From contig WOYT01000045.1 of the NCBI GenBank assembly GCA_011620695.1, forward strand, positions 1 through 37,999: a stretch of 37,999 bases of DNA. Reading direction: 5' to 3'. Below the pieces are notes generated by a model. The model did no database searches. It was not told the origin of the DNA and was given only the letters and a program-made list of their open reading frames with translations. Origin of the DNA: Proteiniphilum sp. Lineage in GTDB: Bacteria; Bacteroidota; Bacteroidia; Bacteroidales; Dysgonomonadaceae. Both the position numbers and the translations under genes were made by a program. Shown here piece after piece: positions 1 to 9,760 of this stretch. The first letter of the stretch is position 1; each line of letters starts with the position of its first letter.

Positions 1-474
1 GATACCCATGGCTACTGGGACGACAAGTACGAGACCTACTTCGCCCCCTGCGATGAAATATGGCATGCCGGCGATATCGGCTCGATGGAGCTGGCCGACC
101 GCTTTGAGGCGTTGAAACCGTTCCGTGCCGTGTATGGCAATATCGACGACTACAAGACCCGGGCCGCCTATCCGCAGACGCTGCGATTCACGCTCGAGAA
201 TGTGGATGTGCTGATGACTCATATCGGTGGCTACCCGGGCCGCTACGACCCCTCCATCCGCGCACAGCTGTATGCCCATCCCCCCAAACTGTTTATCGCG
301 GGACACTCGCATATTCTGAAGGTGATGTACGATAAAAAGCTGGAATGCCTGCATATGAACCCGGGTGCAGCGGGGAAGTATGGCTTCCACCGTGTGCGCA
401 CCCTGCTGCGTTTTGTGCTGGATGAGGGCGATATCAGAGAGCTGGAAGTGATTGAAATCGGCCAGCAGGTGTAA
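1..474 (+). CDS. YfcE/MJ0936-type metallophosphoesterase, 5' end missing
   Basis: The reading frame is already open at base 1 and begins with D-T-H-G, the first metal-binding motif of calcineurin-like phosphoesterases, so only a few N-terminal residues lie outside the window. Further motifs follow in order: HAGDIG, YGNID, THIGG and GHSH (bases 301-312). Together these give the dimetal site of the small YfcE/MJ0936 branch, which hydrolyses phosphodiesters in vitro; the physiological substrate is usually unknown. The protein is soluble, with no signal peptide in the visible part. It is convergent with the LysE-type gene, with 43 bases between the stops, and has no visible functional partner here. 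The family call is firm; the substrate is not known. Confidence 0.88.
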   Translation, partial: DTHGYWDDKYETYFAPCDEIWHAGDIGSMELADRFEALKPFRAVYGNIDDYKTRAAYPQTLRFTLENVDVLMTHIGGYPGRYDPSIRAQLYAHPPKLFIAGHSHILKVMYDKKLECLHMNPGAAGKYGFHRVRTLLRFVLDEGDIRELEVIEIGQQV

Positions 475-517
475 ACGAAATCATCCCTGCAGATACAACA
501 AATCATCTGTCATCCGA

Positions 518-1159
518 TCACCGGGGAAGCAAACCCGGGAAAACGGAGAGCACGATCCCCGCTACACCCACCAACATCAGCACGGAACCGACGCTCCTGT
601 TGAGCAGCACCAGCCCCTTCCGGTTGAAATGTTTCCGCAGACGGGACACAAACAGGGAGAGGAGGAACCACCAGGACAGTGCCGCGATGATAAGAGCACC
701 CATCCCGGCAAGAAGCGATCCCCAGCCATGCGGTAAAGGGTTGAACGAAAAGCGGGCATAGAGACCCACATAGACCAGGATGATGGCGGCATTGGAGAAG
801 GTGAGCAGAAACGCCGAAACAAAATCTTTCACATAACGTGTTTCTCCCGTTATCCTGTCGGGCCTCCATCCTTTCAACGGATTGGTGCGATACACACCGA
901 TCCCGAAAAGGATCAGGATGATGCTTCCCAGCCACTGCAGCTCGCTTTCATGTACGGTGAGGAAATCGGACATAAAACTCAGCCCCACCAGTGTGATGAG
1001 AGCATAGATGATGTCAGAGAGCAACGCGCCCAAACCGGTGACAAAGCCATGCCACCGTCCCCGGTTGAGCGTGCGTTGAATGGTGAGCATGTTGAGCGGC
1101 CCCATGGGTAAGGAGACCAATAATCCGATGATAAAGCCCCGGGCAATTGTTTCGAGCAT
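518..1159 (-). CDS. LysE/RhtB-family amino-acid exporter-like membrane protein
   Basis: This is a hydrophobic protein of about 213 residues with roughly six membrane segments. The N-terminal stretch GLLVSLPMGPLNMLTIQRTL matches the conserved P-x-GP region of LysE-family translocators, which export amino acids or similar small molecules across the inner membrane. The frame extends upstream to a GTG at 1201, but that GTG lies inside a good -7 promoter box (1201-1208). The ATG at 1159 is therefore the better start and gives the usual family length. The gene is monocistronic, convergent with the phosphoesterase and divergent from purL. The substrate cannot be read from the sequence. Confidence 0.85.
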   Translation of the reverse strand: MLETIARGFIIGLLVSLPMGPLNMLTIQRTLNRGRWHGFVTGLGALLSDIIYALITLVGLSFMSDFLTVHESELQWLGSIILILFGIGVYRTNPLKGWRPDRITGETRYVKDFVSAFLLTFSNAAIILVYVGLYARFSFNPLPHGWGSLLAGMGALIIAALSWWFLLSLFVSRLRKHFNRKGLVLLNRSVGSVLMLVGVAGIVLSVFPGLLPR

Positions 1160-1200
1160 AACTAGGAATACAGGGGAGAGGATCGAAGATTCTTTCGGCA

Positions 1201-1231
1201 CAAAGATACATTCATTCTCAAAAGGAACAAA
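1201..1231 (-). promoter_or_regulatory. Bacteroidota-type promoter for the LysE-family gene
   Basis: Read on the minus strand, this is TTTG (1231-1228), 19 bases, then TATCTTTG (1208-1201). It matches the Bacteroidota primary-sigma consensus TTTG-N19-21-TAnnTTTG in both boxes. Transcription would start near 1195, which rules out the GTG at 1201 as a start codon. Confidence 0.75.
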
Positions 1232-1271
1232 ATGAGTTTTTCACGTCAAGGCATAGTTCAAAAAAGTTCCT

Positions 1272-1279
1272 TAACTTTG
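1272..1279 (+). promoter_or_regulatory. Probable -7 box of the purL promoter
   Basis: TAACTTTG fits TAnnTTTG and sits about 90 bases before the purL ATG. No TTTG is visible 19-21 bases upstream, so only the -7 half is supported. It would leave a leader of roughly 80-85 bases that contains the hairpin at 1292-1320. Confidence 0.45.
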
Positions 1280-1291
1280 TACATCCATTCA

Positions 1292-1320
1292 GACAGGCGG
1301 AAACCGCCGGGTAAACTGTC
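1292..1320 (+). other. Hairpin in the purL leader
   Basis: GGCGG (1296-1300) and CCGCC (1304-1308) pair around a three-base loop. The flanking GACA (1292-1295) can pair with TGTC (1317-1320), with GGGTAAAC bulged on one side. There is no T-run after it, so it does not look like a simple terminator. It lies in the putative purL 5' leader. I do not recognise it as a known riboswitch class. Confidence 0.4.
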
Positions 1321-1368
1321 CCGCTATTTCCTGCAACATTCATCTGGGTCAATCAAAAAACGAACGTT

Positions 1369-4300
1369 ATGATTTCATTTTTCCATACACCTTCCCGTAG
1401 CGTGATTGCCGTACAATCGGAATTTACTTTTCCCGCTGAAACAGTCGAAAAGCTGACCTGGCTCTTCGGAAAAGCTGCGCTGCTTGAAGCAACGACCATC
1501 AACACCCCCTTTATCGGGCCCCGCCGCGAGATGATCACACCCTGGAGCACCTGCGCGGTGGAGATCACCCAGAACATGGGTATCGAAGGCATCACCCGCA
1601 TGGAGGAGTATATACCCATACCGGAAAATGTTCCTTTCGATTTCGACCCGATGCTGCAGCGCAGGTACGAGCAGCTGGATCAGGCACTCTTTACCATCGA
1701 CAAGCAACCGGAAGAGATCCGCTATATCGATGACATCGCGGCGTATAACAGCGCGGAGGGTCTCGCCCTGAGTGAAGATGAGATCGACTATCTCAACGAC
1801 GTGAGTAAAAAGATGGGACGCCGCCTCACCGACAGCGAGGTGTTCGGCTTCTCACAGGTCAACTCGGAACATTGCCGCCACAAGATATTCAACGGGAAAT
1901 TTATCATCGACGGTGAAGAAAAAGAACTCTCCCTCTTTCAACTGATCAAACGCACGTCGCAGGTCAACCCGAACAGCCTCATCTCCGCCTACAAAGACAA
2001 TGTGGCCTTCGTGCAGGGGCCTGTCATTGAACAGTTTGCCCCTGCCAGCGGCGACAAGCCCGATTTTTTCCGGACAAAAGAGGTGGAGAGCGTGCTCTCG
2101 CTCAAAGCTGAAACACATAACTTCCCCACCACGGTGGAACCCTTCAACGGCGCCTCCACCGGCACCGGGGGGGAGATCCGCGACCGGCTCGCCGGCGGAA
2201 AAGGATCCCTTCCTGTGGCCGGAACGGCCGTCTATATGACCTCCTACCCGCGCCTGGAAGAGGGGCGCCCCTGGGAGCAGGTGATGCCGCCACGCCCCTG
2301 GCTCTACCAGACACCGGAACAAATACTGATCAAAGCCTCCAACGGCGCCTCCGACTTTGGCAACAAATTTGGTCAGCCGCTGATCTGCGGTTCCGTGCTC
2401 ACCTTTGAACATGCCGAGAACCAGAAGAAGTTCGGTTACGACAAGGTGATCATGTTAGCCGGGGGAGTGGGTTACGCCAACAAGCGCGACGCGAGGAAAG
2501 GCGATCCGCAGAGCGGCGAGAAGGTGGTGTTGCTGGGCGGCGACAACTACCGCATCGGCATGGGTGGTGGTGCCGTCTCATCGGTCAACACCGGCGAATA
2601 CTCCACGGGGATTGAGCTGAACGCGGTACAGCGTGCCAACCCCGAGATGCAAAAACGGGTGGCCAACGTGATCCGCTCTTTGGCAGAGTCGGACGAGAAT
2701 CCCATCGTCTCCATCCACGACCATGGTGCGGGCGGGCACCTGAACTGCTTCTCCGAGCTGGTTGAGCAGACCGGCGGGGTGATCGACATCGACAAGCTGC
2801 CGGTGGGCGACAAGACCCTCTCCGCGAAGGAGATCATCGGCAACGAGAGCCAGGAACGCATGGGGCTGCTGGCGAAAAAAGAGGATATTGACCGGATTGA
2901 ACGGATCGCCTCACGCGAACGCTCCCCCATGTACGTGGTGGGCGAAACCACCGGCGACATGCGGTTTACCTTCCGCGGCAACGAGGGTGTCAACCCCATC
3001 GACATGGAGCTGGACGATTTCTTCGGCAAACCGCCGGTGACCGTGATGGAGGACAGCACCGTGGAGGAGGCCTACGAGGCTCCGGCCTACAGCATTGCAG
3101 AACTCGGCACCTACATCGAGAACGTACTCAAGCTGGAGGCGGTGGCCTGCAAAGACTGGCTCACCAACAAGGTGGACCGGTCGGTGACCGGGAAGATCGC
3201 CCGACAGCAGTGCCAGGGAGAGATACAGCTGCCGCTGAGCGACTGCGGCGCCATCGCCCTCGACTACCGGGGCTATGCCGGCATGGCCACCTCACTGGGA
3301 CATGCACCTCAGGTGGCGATGACCGACCCGGCTGCCGGGTCGGTGATGGCCATTTCCGAAGCACTGACCAATATTGTCTTCGCACCGCTGGTAAATGGGT
3401 TGCAGAGTGTATCGCTCAGCGCCAACTGGATGTGGCCCTGCCGCAACCCGGGCGAGGATGCCCGCCTCTACAGGGCAGTGGAAGCCTGCTCCGGGTTCGC
3501 CGCTGAGCTGGGCATCAACATCCCCACCGGGAAGGACTCCCTTTCCATGACGCAGAAGTATGGCGACGACAAGGTATTCGCTCCCGGTACTGTGATCATC
3601 TCCGCGGCCGCCGAGGTGAAGAATATCCGCCGCATCGTATCACCCGTGCTGGCATACATCAAAGGCACCTACCTCTATTACATCGATTTCTCGTTCGACA
3701 CCTTCAAACTGGGCGGATCGGCATTTGCCCAGACCATGGGCAGGGTGGGCGACGAAGCGCCAACAGTGACCGATGCCGAATATTTCAAGAATGCCTTTGC
3801 TGCCGTGCAGGAGCTCACCAGCCGTGGTCTCATTCTGGCGGGACATGATATCTCCGCCGGCGGTCTGGTCACCACGCTGCTGGAGATGTGCTTCGCCAAC
3901 CCGCGGGGAGGAGTGGAAGCGCATCTCGACAAGATCCGGCATACCGACCTGATCAAGATCCTCTTCTCAGAAAACCCGGGCGTGGTGATCCAGGTGAAGC
4001 ACCACCAGCTGGTGGAGAAGATACTGGACGACTATGGCGTGGGATATGCCATCGTGGCACGCCCCACCGAGGAGCGCAAGCTGGTGATCGCCCGGGAGGA
4101 GTTCCGGCAGGAGTTCGATATCGATCATCTGCGTGACGTCTGGTACAGGAGCTCCTACCTGCTCGACCGCGAGCAGAGCGGTGAGAAGTGTGCAGCCGAT
4201 CGTTTCGCCAACTACAAGCAGCAGCCGCTGCAGTTCAGCTTCAACCCCTCTTTCACCGGGAAGATGGCCGATCTGGGCCTCGACCCCGACCGCGAGGAGC

Positions 4301-5061
4301 GCGGCGGCCTCACCGCGGCGATCATCCGCGAAAAAGGAACCAACGGAGAACGTGAAATGGCTTATGCCCTTTACCTGGCGGGCTTTGATGTGAAGGATGT
4401 CCACATGACCGACCTCACCTCGGGTCGCGAGACGCTGGAGGATGTGCAGTTTGCCGTCTTCTGCGGCGGCTTCTCCAACTCCGACGTGCTGGGCTCCGCC
4501 AAGGGATGGGCCGGCGGCTTCCGCTATAACGGGAAGGCAAAAACGGCGCTCGAAAACTATTTTGCCCGCGAAGATACCCTGAGCCTGGGCATCTGCAACG
4601 GCTGCCAGCTGCTGATGGAGCTGGGACTGATCTACCCTGAGATGGGTGAAAAACATCCCAGGATGGCGCATAATCTGTCCCATAAGTTTGAGTCGGCATT
4701 CGTGAGTGTGGAGATCCCAAAGAATGAATCGGTGCTGTTTCGCTCGCTCGGGGGCACCAAACTGGGCATCTGGGTGGCACACGGCGAGGGGCGCTTCGTG
4801 TTGCCGGAGGAGGAATCCACCTACCATATTGCAGCGAAATATGTGTATGACGCGTACCCCGGCAACCCCAACGGCTCCGACCATGCCACTGCCGCCGTCT
4901 GCTCGCGCGACGGCCGCCACCTGGCCATGATGCCCCACCTGGAGCGCACCATCTTCCCCTGGCAGAATGCTTACTATCCGTTTGCCCACAGGAAGCATGA
5001 GGTGACCCCCTGGATGGAAGCATTCGCCAATGCCCGGGAATGGCTGAAAGAGCGGAAATAA
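1369..5061 (+). CDS. purL: Phosphoribosylformylglycinamidine synthase (large single-chain PurL)
   Basis: The enzyme converts FGAR, glutamine and ATP to FGAM in step four of de novo purine synthesis. At 1230 residues it is the large fused form, comparable to the roughly 1,295-residue E. coli enzyme, with PurS-like, synthetase and glutaminase parts in one chain. An N-terminal PurS-like region is followed by the duplicated AIRS-type synthetase core (for example SETHNFPT-like [14 protein letters not shown] and [10 protein letters not shown]). A class I glutaminase domain occupies about residues 970-1230. Its nucleophile is Cys1076 in GICNGCQ, and His1190 and Glu1192 in PHLER complete the triad; HGEGRF is at about 1138. 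It starts at an ATG and is followed after 12 bases by the thioesterase gene, so the two are probably cotranscribed. The product is cytosolic. Confidence 0.97.
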   Translation: MISFFHTPSRSVIAVQSEFTFPAETVEKLTWLFGKAALLEATTINTPFIGPRREMITPWSTCAVEITQNMGIEGITRMEEYIPIPENVPFDFDPMLQRRYEQLDQALFTIDKQPEEIRYIDDIAAYNSAEGLALSEDEIDYLNDVSKKMGRRLTDSEVFGFSQVNSEHCRHKIFNGKFIIDGEEKELSLFQLIKRTSQVNPNSLISAYKDNVAFVQGPVIEQFAPASGDKPDFFRTKEVESVLSLKAETHNFPTTVEPFNGASTGTGGEIRDRLAGGKGSLPVAGTAVYMTSYPRLEEGRPWEQVMPPRPWLYQTPEQILIKASNGASDFGNKFGQPLICGSVLTFEHAENQKKFGYDKVIMLAGGVGYANKRDARKGDPQSGEKVVLLGGDNYRIGMGGGAVSSVNTGEYSTGIELNAVQRANPEMQKRVANVIRSLAESDENPIVSIHDHGAGGHLNCFSELVEQTGGVIDIDKLPVGDKTLSAKEIIGNESQERMGLLAKKEDIDRIERIASRERSPMYVVGETTGDMRFTFRGNEGVNPIDMELDDFFGKPPVTVMEDSTVEEAYEAPAYSIAELGTYIENVLKLEAVACKDWLTNKVDRSVTGKIARQQCQGEIQLPLSDCGAIALDYRGYAGMATSLGHAPQVAMTDPAAGSVMAISEALTNIVFAPLVNGLQSVSLSANWMWPCRNPGEDARLYRAVEACSGFAAELGINIPTGKDSLSMTQKYGDDKVFAPGTVIISAAAEVKNIRRIVSPVLAYIKGTYLYYIDFSFDTFKLGGSAFAQTMGRVGDEAPTVTDAEYFKNAFAAVQELTSRGLILAGHDISAGGLVTTLLEMCFANPRGGVEAHLDKIRHTDLIKILFSENPGVVIQVKHHQLVEKILDDYGVGYAIVARPTEERKLVIAREEFRQEFDIDHLRDVWYRSSYLLDREQSGEKCAADRFANYKQQPLQFSFNPSFTGKMADLGLDPDREERGGLTAAIIREKGTNGEREMAYALYLAGFDVKDVHMTDLTSGRETLEDVQFAVFCGGFSNSDVLGSAKGWAGGFRYNGKAKTALENYFAREDTLSLGICNGCQLLMELGLIYPEMGEKHPRMAHNLSHKFESAFVSVEIPKNESVLFRSLGGTKLGIWVAHGEGRFVLPEEESTYHIAAKYVYDAYPGNPNGSDHATAAVCSRDGRHLAMMPHLERTIFPWQNAYYPFAHRKHEVTPWMEAFANAREWLKERK

Positions 5062-5073
5062 GATTTTAATTGA

Positions 5074-5487
5074 GTGAAAGTGACACAACCGATTTTTGAA
5101 CACACGCTAAAAGTGCGTGATTATGAGTGCGATACACAGGGGCATGTGAACAATGCCAACTATCAGCACTACTTCGAGGTAACGAGACACGAGTTTCTGG
5201 AGAAGGTGGGACTCAAATTTCATGAGTTGCACCTGCAAGGCATCAACGCAGTGGTCTCCCGCGTGGAGATCCGCTACAAGGTACCCCTTATCGGGATGGA
5301 TCTCTTCCGCTGCACCGTCACCCGGTTGGAGCGGATTGGGGTGAAGTACATCTTCCATCAGGAGATCATTCGTGCAAAGGATGGAGTTGTCTGCGCCAGG
5401 GCGAAGATCGAGGTGGTCAATCTGGTGAACGGCAAGCTGTCGAAACCGGAACTGTTTGACCGCGCTTTCAGGGATTACATCGGTTAA
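5074..5487 (+). CDS. Hotdog-fold (4HBT) acyl-CoA thioesterase
   Basis: This 137-residue protein carries the YbgC/FadM-type motif Y-E-C-D-T-Q-G-H-V-N-N-A-N-Y at residues 17-30. Asp20 is in the position of the catalytic carboxylate of 4-hydroxybenzoyl-CoA-type thioesterases. The length is normal for the family. An in-frame stop directly precedes the GTG at 5074, so this GTG is the earliest possible start; the next in-frame candidate is another GTG at 5080. The gene lies 12 bases after purL and 29 bases before dprA, which suggests one transcript. It hydrolyses an acyl-CoA thioester; which acyl group is unknown. Confidence 0.88.
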   Translation: MKVTQPIFEHTLKVRDYECDTQGHVNNANYQHYFEVTRHEFLEKVGLKFHELHLQGINAVVSRVEIRYKVPLIGMDLFRCTVTRLERIGVKYIFHQEIIRAKDGVVCARAKIEVVNLVNGKLSKPELFDRAFRDYIG

Positions 5488-5516
5488 GGTTCCTTTTCAG
5501 CTTATAGCTTATTCTC

Positions 5517-6623
5517 ATGAACAACAAAACCCTATACCGGATCGCGCTCACGCTGATCAAAGGCGTGGGGGTGATGCATGCCCGCAACCTGATGGAGATC
5601 GTGGGTGATGAGGAGGCGATCTTCCGGGAGAGCAGGCAGCGGCTCAAAGCGATCCCCCGGCTCCCGGAGAAGGTGATCGATGAGATCCGCAACCCTGAGG
5701 TGCTCCGGCGGGCAGAAAAAGAGCTTTCCTTTATCACAAAAAACAACCTGCAAGCCCTTTTCTTTACCGATCCCTCCTACCCACAGCGGCTTACCCAATG
5801 CATCGATGCACCGATACTGCTCTACGTCAGGGGACAGACTGATCTGAACCGCAGCAAGGTGGTCAGCGTGGTGGGTACCCGCGATGCCACGCGCCAGGGA
5901 ACGCAGTTTTGTGAGACATTTATCCGTGAGTTGTCGGAGCATGATCCCGACATCCTGATTGTAAGCGGACTGGCCTACGGCATCGATATCTGCGCCCATC
6001 GGTCAGCACTCAGAGAGGGACTCTCCACCGTGGCGGTGCTGGCCCACGGCCTGGACCGTATCTACCCCTCCCTGCACCGGCAGACCGCTATTGAGATGCT
6101 GAAAACGGGGGCGCTGCTCACCGAGTTCCCCAGCGAGACCAACCCCGACCGGCACAACTTCGTGAAACGCAACCGCATCGTAGCCGGGATAGCCGACGCA
6201 GTGGTGGTGGTCGAGTCGGGCGAGAAAGGTGGTTCGCTCACCACAGCTGATATTGCAAACTCATACTATCGTGAGGTGTTTGCCCTCCCAGGGCGGGTGA
6301 AAGACCCAATGTCGGCAGGCTGCAACCATCTCATCGCCAACAACCAGGCTGTCCTGCTGCACAGCACCGGCCAGTTCCTGGCACACATGGGATGGGAGAA
6401 ACAGGCAAAAGCTGAAAACCCGGTACAGAAAACGTTATTCACGGAGCTGACAGCGGAGGAGGAGCAGATCTGCCAATTGCTCAGACAACAGGAGACGATG
6501 CAGGTCAATAACCTCTCCATTGAGCTTAACATCCCTGTGACAGAGTTATTCCTCACACTGCTGGAGTTAGAGGTGAAAAATGTGGTGAAAGCGTTGCCAG
6601 GAGGGGTTTATCGACTGGCATAA
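5517..6623 (+). CDS. dprA: DNA-processing protein DprA
   Basis: DprA binds incoming single-stranded DNA during natural transformation and loads RecA onto it. The protein has 368 residues. An N-terminal helix-hairpin-helix-like segment (about 10-60) is followed by a Rossmann-like DprA core (about 80-295) with VVGTRDATRQG, GLAYGIDICAHRSAL, FPSETNPDRHNF and ESGEKGGSLTTA. A C-terminal winged-helix domain (about 300-368) is the usual DprA_WH. It starts at an ATG, 29 bases after the thioesterase. recA, its known functional partner, is the next gene, about 90 bases downstream. A hairpin overlapping the stop codon may separate the two transcripts. Confidence 0.96.
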   Translation: MNNKTLYRIALTLIKGVGVMHARNLMEIVGDEEAIFRESRQRLKAIPRLPEKVIDEIRNPEVLRRAEKELSFITKNNLQALFFTDPSYPQRLTQCIDAPILLYVRGQTDLNRSKVVSVVGTRDATRQGTQFCETFIRELSEHDPDILIVSGLAYGIDICAHRSALREGLSTVAVLAHGLDRIYPSLHRQTAIEMLKTGALLTEFPSETNPDRHNFVKRNRIVAGIADAVVVVESGEKGGSLTTADIANSYYREVFALPGRVKDPMSAGCNHLIANNQAVLLHSTGQFLAHMGWEKQAKAENPVQKTLFTELTAEEEQICQLLRQQETMQVNNLSIELNIPVTELFLTLLELEVKNVVKALPGGVYRLA

Positions 6624-6636
6624 AAATGTGCCAGTC
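6613..6636 (+). terminator. Hairpin over the dprA stop codon
   Basis: GACTGGCA (6613-6620) and TGCCAGTC (6629-6636) form a perfect 8-bp stem around an 8-base loop that begins with the dprA stop codon. No U-run follows directly; the nearest T-run is at 6658-6664 after the recA palindrome. It may attenuate read-through from dprA into recA or protect the 3' end. A strict intrinsic terminator is not established. Confidence 0.45.
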
Positions 6637-6645
6637 ATCCAGTCG

Positions 6646-6657
6646 GTTCATATGAAC
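6646..6657. promoter_or_regulatory. 12-bp perfect palindrome upstream of recA, operator candidate
   Basis: GTTCATATGAAC is its own reverse complement. It ends 8 bases before the recA -7 box, in the -33/-7 spacer, where a bound repressor would block sigma. A T-run follows it, so a weak dprA terminator is the alternative reading. recA is commonly SOS-regulated, but I know no established Bacteroidota SOS box of this form. Confidence 0.45.
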
Positions 6658-6665
6658 TTTTTTTA

Positions 6666-6673
6666 TACCTTTG
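6666..6673 (+). promoter_or_regulatory. -7 box of the recA promoter
   Basis: TACCTTTG fits TAnnTTTG and lies 42 bases before the recA ATG. No good TTTG is seen 19-21 bases upstream; the palindrome occupies part of that spacer. Confidence 0.5.
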
Positions 6674-6715
6674 AGGGTTACAGGGCTTAAAAAAGAAACA
6701 AACCAACAATACATT

Positions 6716-7729
6716 ATGGAACAGGAAAAAGAGAACAAGAACAGTGAGAAGCTAAAAGCACTGCGGTCAGCGATGGATAAGATAGAGAAGACCTACGGCA
6801 AAGGATCGATCATGATGATGGGCGATGAGAAGGTCGAGGAGGTGCCGGTCATCTCCACCGGGTCCATCGGTCTGAACGTGGCTCTGGGCGTGGGAGGATA
6901 CCCGCGTGGCAGGGTGATTGAGATCTATGGTCCGGAATCGTCAGGCAAGACCACGCTGGCCATACATGCCATTGCCGAAGCGCAGAAAGCAGGAGGAGTG
7001 GCTGCTTTTATCGATGCGGAGCATGCATTTGATCGTTTCTACGCGGAGAAGCTGGGTGTCAACACCGATGAACTGCTGATCTCACAACCGGGCAGCGGTG
7101 AGGAGGCACTTGAGATAGCAGAGCAGCTGATCCGCTCTTCGGCTGTCGATATCATCGTCATCGACTCGGTGGCAGCACTCACTCCCAAGAAAGAGATTGA
7201 AGGGGATATGGGCGACTCCAATGTGGGGTTGCAGGCACGGCTGATGTCACAGGCACTGCGTAAGCTCACCTCTGCCATCAGCAAGACCAACACCACCTGC
7301 ATCTTCATCAACCAGCTGCGTGAGAAGATTGGGGTGATGTTCGGCAACCCGGAGACCACCACTGGTGGGAATGCCCTGAAGTTCTACGCCTCGGTGCGGC
7401 TTGATATCCGTTCCAACGGATCGCCCCTCAAGGATGGCGAGGAGCAGATCGGTCGCCCCACCCGTGTCAGAGTGGTGAAGAACAAATTGGCTCCTCCTTT
7501 CCGCAAGGCCGAGTTCGACATCATGTATGGCGAGGGGATCTCCCGCACCGGTGAGATCATAGACCTGGGATCGGAGCTCAACATCATCAAGAAGAGCGGC
7601 TCCTGGTATAGCTATAACGACACCAGGCTGGGACAGGGGCGCGATGCAGCCAAGCTGGCCATACGGGACAACCCGGAGCTGGCCGAGGAGCTGGAGAAGC
7701 TTATTTTTGAAGCGTTGAAAAGCAAGTAA
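6716..7729 (+). CDS. recA: Recombinase RecA
   Basis: RecA forms ATP-dependent filaments on single-stranded DNA, drives strand exchange and activates the SOS response. Walker A (GPESSGKTT) is at residues 72-80. The core also contains DAEHAFD, the Walker B region [10 protein letters not shown] and the L2-loop segment [23 protein letters not shown]. The product of 337 residues starting at the ATG at 6716 is within the usual range of 330-355. The frame is open upstream to a TTG at 6671, but that TTG lies in the -7 box and must be non-coding. The DUF4954 gene follows after 9 bases, so the two are almost certainly cotranscribed. Confidence 0.98.
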   Translation: MEQEKENKNSEKLKALRSAMDKIEKTYGKGSIMMMGDEKVEEVPVISTGSIGLNVALGVGGYPRGRVIEIYGPESSGKTTLAIHAIAEAQKAGGVAAFIDAEHAFDRFYAEKLGVNTDELLISQPGSGEEALEIAEQLIRSSAVDIIVIDSVAALTPKKEIEGDMGDSNVGLQARLMSQALRKLTSAISKTNTTCIFINQLREKIGVMFGNPETTTGGNALKFYASVRLDIRSNGSPLKDGEEQIGRPTRVRVVKNKLAPPFRKAEFDIMYGEGISRTGEIIDLGSELNIIKKSGSWYSYNDTRLGQGRDAAKLAIRDNPELAEELEKLIFEALKSK

Positions 7730-7738
7730 AAACAGAGG

Positions 7739-9727
7739 ATGCCATCATACCGATCATTGACCGAAGCAGAGATCCTGGCACTCCAACAGAATGGGTGCAG
7801 CAGCACCAATTGGGATGCCGTCAGGGTAAAGGAGGGATTTCTTCCCGACCATATCAGACATACCCAGTTTTCAGGACAAATTGAGTTGGGGCTCTTTGAG
7901 AAAGAGTTTGCCCTTGCAGGGGGATTGAAAAAACATGCAGGCATCAACCATGCTGTGCTCCACAACTGCACGGTTGGCGACGATGTGGTTATCGAGAACG
8001 TTCAGAACTATATTGCCAACTACAGCATCGGTGACGACTGTTTCATCCAGAATGTAGATGTGATCATGGTGGATGGCTTCACCAAGTTCGGGAACGGTGT
8101 GGAGGTCTGCGTGCTGAATGAAACCGGAGGCCGTGAAGTACATATCAACGACAAGTTGTCAGCCCACTTCGCCTACATCTACTCGCTCTACCGTCACCGG
8201 CCGGTGCTGATTGAGAAGATGAAAGCCATTATCGATTTCTATTGTGACAAGCATGCCTCCGACCGGGGGAGCATAGGCGACTGCTGCAAGATCGTCAATG
8301 TGGGATATATCAAGAACGTGCGCATCGGTCCCCACACCAAGATCACCGGCACGATGAAACTGAAAAACGGCAGCATCAACAGCAACGAGCATGACCCGGT
8401 ATATATTGGTCGGAATGTGATTGCTGAGGACTTCATCATCTCCTCCGGGACCACGATCGACGGTGGATCGTTCATCACCCGCTGCTTCGTGGGTCAAGCC
8501 TGCCATATTGATCATGGTTACTCCGCCTCCGATTCGCTCTTCTTCAGCAACTGCCAGGGAGAGAACGGGGAAGCCTGTGCGCTCTTTGCAGGCCCCTATA
8601 CAGTGACGCATCACAAGTCAACACTCCTGATCGCCGGCATGTTCTCCTTCATGAATGCCGGTTCGGGGTCGAACCAGAGCAACCACATGTACAAGCTGGG
8701 ACCCATTCACCAGGGGATCGTGGAGAGAGGCGCCAAGACCACCAGTAACTCCTACGTGATGTGGCCTGCAAAGGTTGGAGCGTTCTCCCTCATCCTGGGA
8801 CGGCACATTCAACATGCCGACACATCCAACCTGCCTTTCTCCTATCTGGTGGAGAAAGACAACAGCACCTACATCGCGCCGGCAGTCAATCTGCGCAGCG
8901 TAGGCACCATCCGCGATGCCAAGAAATGGCCCGAAAGGGACAGACGCAAGGATCCCGACAAGCTGGACTGCATCAACTTCAACCTGCTCAGTCCCTACAC
9001 CATCCAGAAGGTGTTCGCCGGCGTAGAGATCCTCCGCAATCTACAGGCCACCGCCGGTGAGACCTCTGAGATCTATACCTTTCAGAGCTGTATCATCACC
9101 AATCGGGCACTGAAAAGAGGATTGGATCTCTACGAGATCATCATCCACAAGTTTCTGGGTAACTCCCTCATCAAACGGCTGGAAGGAACACGCTTCAACA
9201 GCAACGAGGAGATACGGGAGCGGCTCGATCCCGGCTCCACAGTGGGTCTGGGCGAGTGGGTAGATCTCTCCGGGCTGATTGCCCCCAAGACGGAGATCGA
9301 CAACCTGTTGAACCGTATTGAATCGGGTGAAATCACAAGACTGCAAGAGATCAACGAGGTGTTCGCGGAGCTGCACGCCAACTACTACGTGAACGAATGG
9401 ACCTGGGCGTGGGACAAGATCCTCTCCTTCTACCAGCTCACACCCGATACCATCACCGCAGCCGATGTGATCCGCATCGTAAAGAAATGGGAGGAGAGCG
9501 TTGTGAGCCTCGATGAGATGATCTATAGCGATGCCCGCAAGGAGTTCTCACTCTCCTTTAAGACCGGCTTCGGTGCCGATGGCAATATTCAGGAGAAAGC
9601 GCTCGACTTTGAATATGTACGCGGCGCCTTCGATAAAAATCCCTTTGTCATCACCACCCTCAAGCATATTGAAGTAAAAAAGGCACTGGGAGCTGAGCTC
9701 ATTGAACGGATCAGTCACCTCCGTTGA
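7739..9727 (+). CDS. DUF4954 family protein, hexapeptide/left-handed beta-helix-like
   Basis: This 662-residue protein has no signal peptide or membrane segment. It resembles the DUF4954 family, which is conserved in Bacteroidota and has no assigned function. The central half (about residues 80-370) has the rhythm of left-handed beta-helix rungs: isoleucine, valine or glycine every six residues with polar turns, as in IGDDCFIQNVDVIMVDGF, VRIGPHTKITGTMKL and IGRNVIAEDFIISSGTTI. Such folds are common in acyl- and nucleotidyltransferases. HHKS and GPIHQG motifs could be active-site histidines, which is inference. The C-terminal part is helical. It sits 9 bases after recA and 33 bases before cysE, itself a beta-helix acetyltransferase. 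The biochemical role is unknown. Confidence 0.85.
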   Translation: MPSYRSLTEAEILALQQNGCSSTNWDAVRVKEGFLPDHIRHTQFSGQIELGLFEKEFALAGGLKKHAGINHAVLHNCTVGDDVVIENVQNYIANYSIGDDCFIQNVDVIMVDGFTKFGNGVEVCVLNETGGREVHINDKLSAHFAYIYSLYRHRPVLIEKMKAIIDFYCDKHASDRGSIGDCCKIVNVGYIKNVRIGPHTKITGTMKLKNGSINSNEHDPVYIGRNVIAEDFIISSGTTIDGGSFITRCFVGQACHIDHGYSASDSLFFSNCQGENGEACALFAGPYTVTHHKSTLLIAGMFSFMNAGSGSNQSNHMYKLGPIHQGIVERGAKTTSNSYVMWPAKVGAFSLILGRHIQHADTSNLPFSYLVEKDNSTYIAPAVNLRSVGTIRDAKKWPERDRRKDPDKLDCINFNLLSPYTIQKVFAGVEILRNLQATAGETSEIYTFQSCIITNRALKRGLDLYEIIIHKFLGNSLIKRLEGTRFNSNEEIRERLDPGSTVGLGEWVDLSGLIAPKTEIDNLLNRIESGEITRLQEINEVFAELHANYYVNEWTWAWDKILSFYQLTPDTITAADVIRIVKKWEESVVSLDEMIYSDARKEFSLSFKTGFGADGNIQEKALDFEYVRGAFDKNPFVITTLKHIEVKKALGAELIERISHLR

Positions 9728-9760
9728 ACAGGCTGATAATCGCAGAAAACCAAACCACCT

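Noticed and set aside
490-509. Small hairpin CAGAT/ATCTG between the phosphoesterase and LysE-type genes
   Set aside because: Only five base pairs, no T-run, likely chance.
3967-5103. Open frame of 378 codons on the minus strand
   Set aside because: Antisense to the glutaminase end of purL, rich in His and Val as expected for a shadow frame.
6646-6657. Reading the recA palindrome as a classical LexA (Cheo) box
   Set aside because: The half-sites are in the order GTTC-N4-GAAC, opposite to GAAC-N4-GTTC, so the known consensus does not match.
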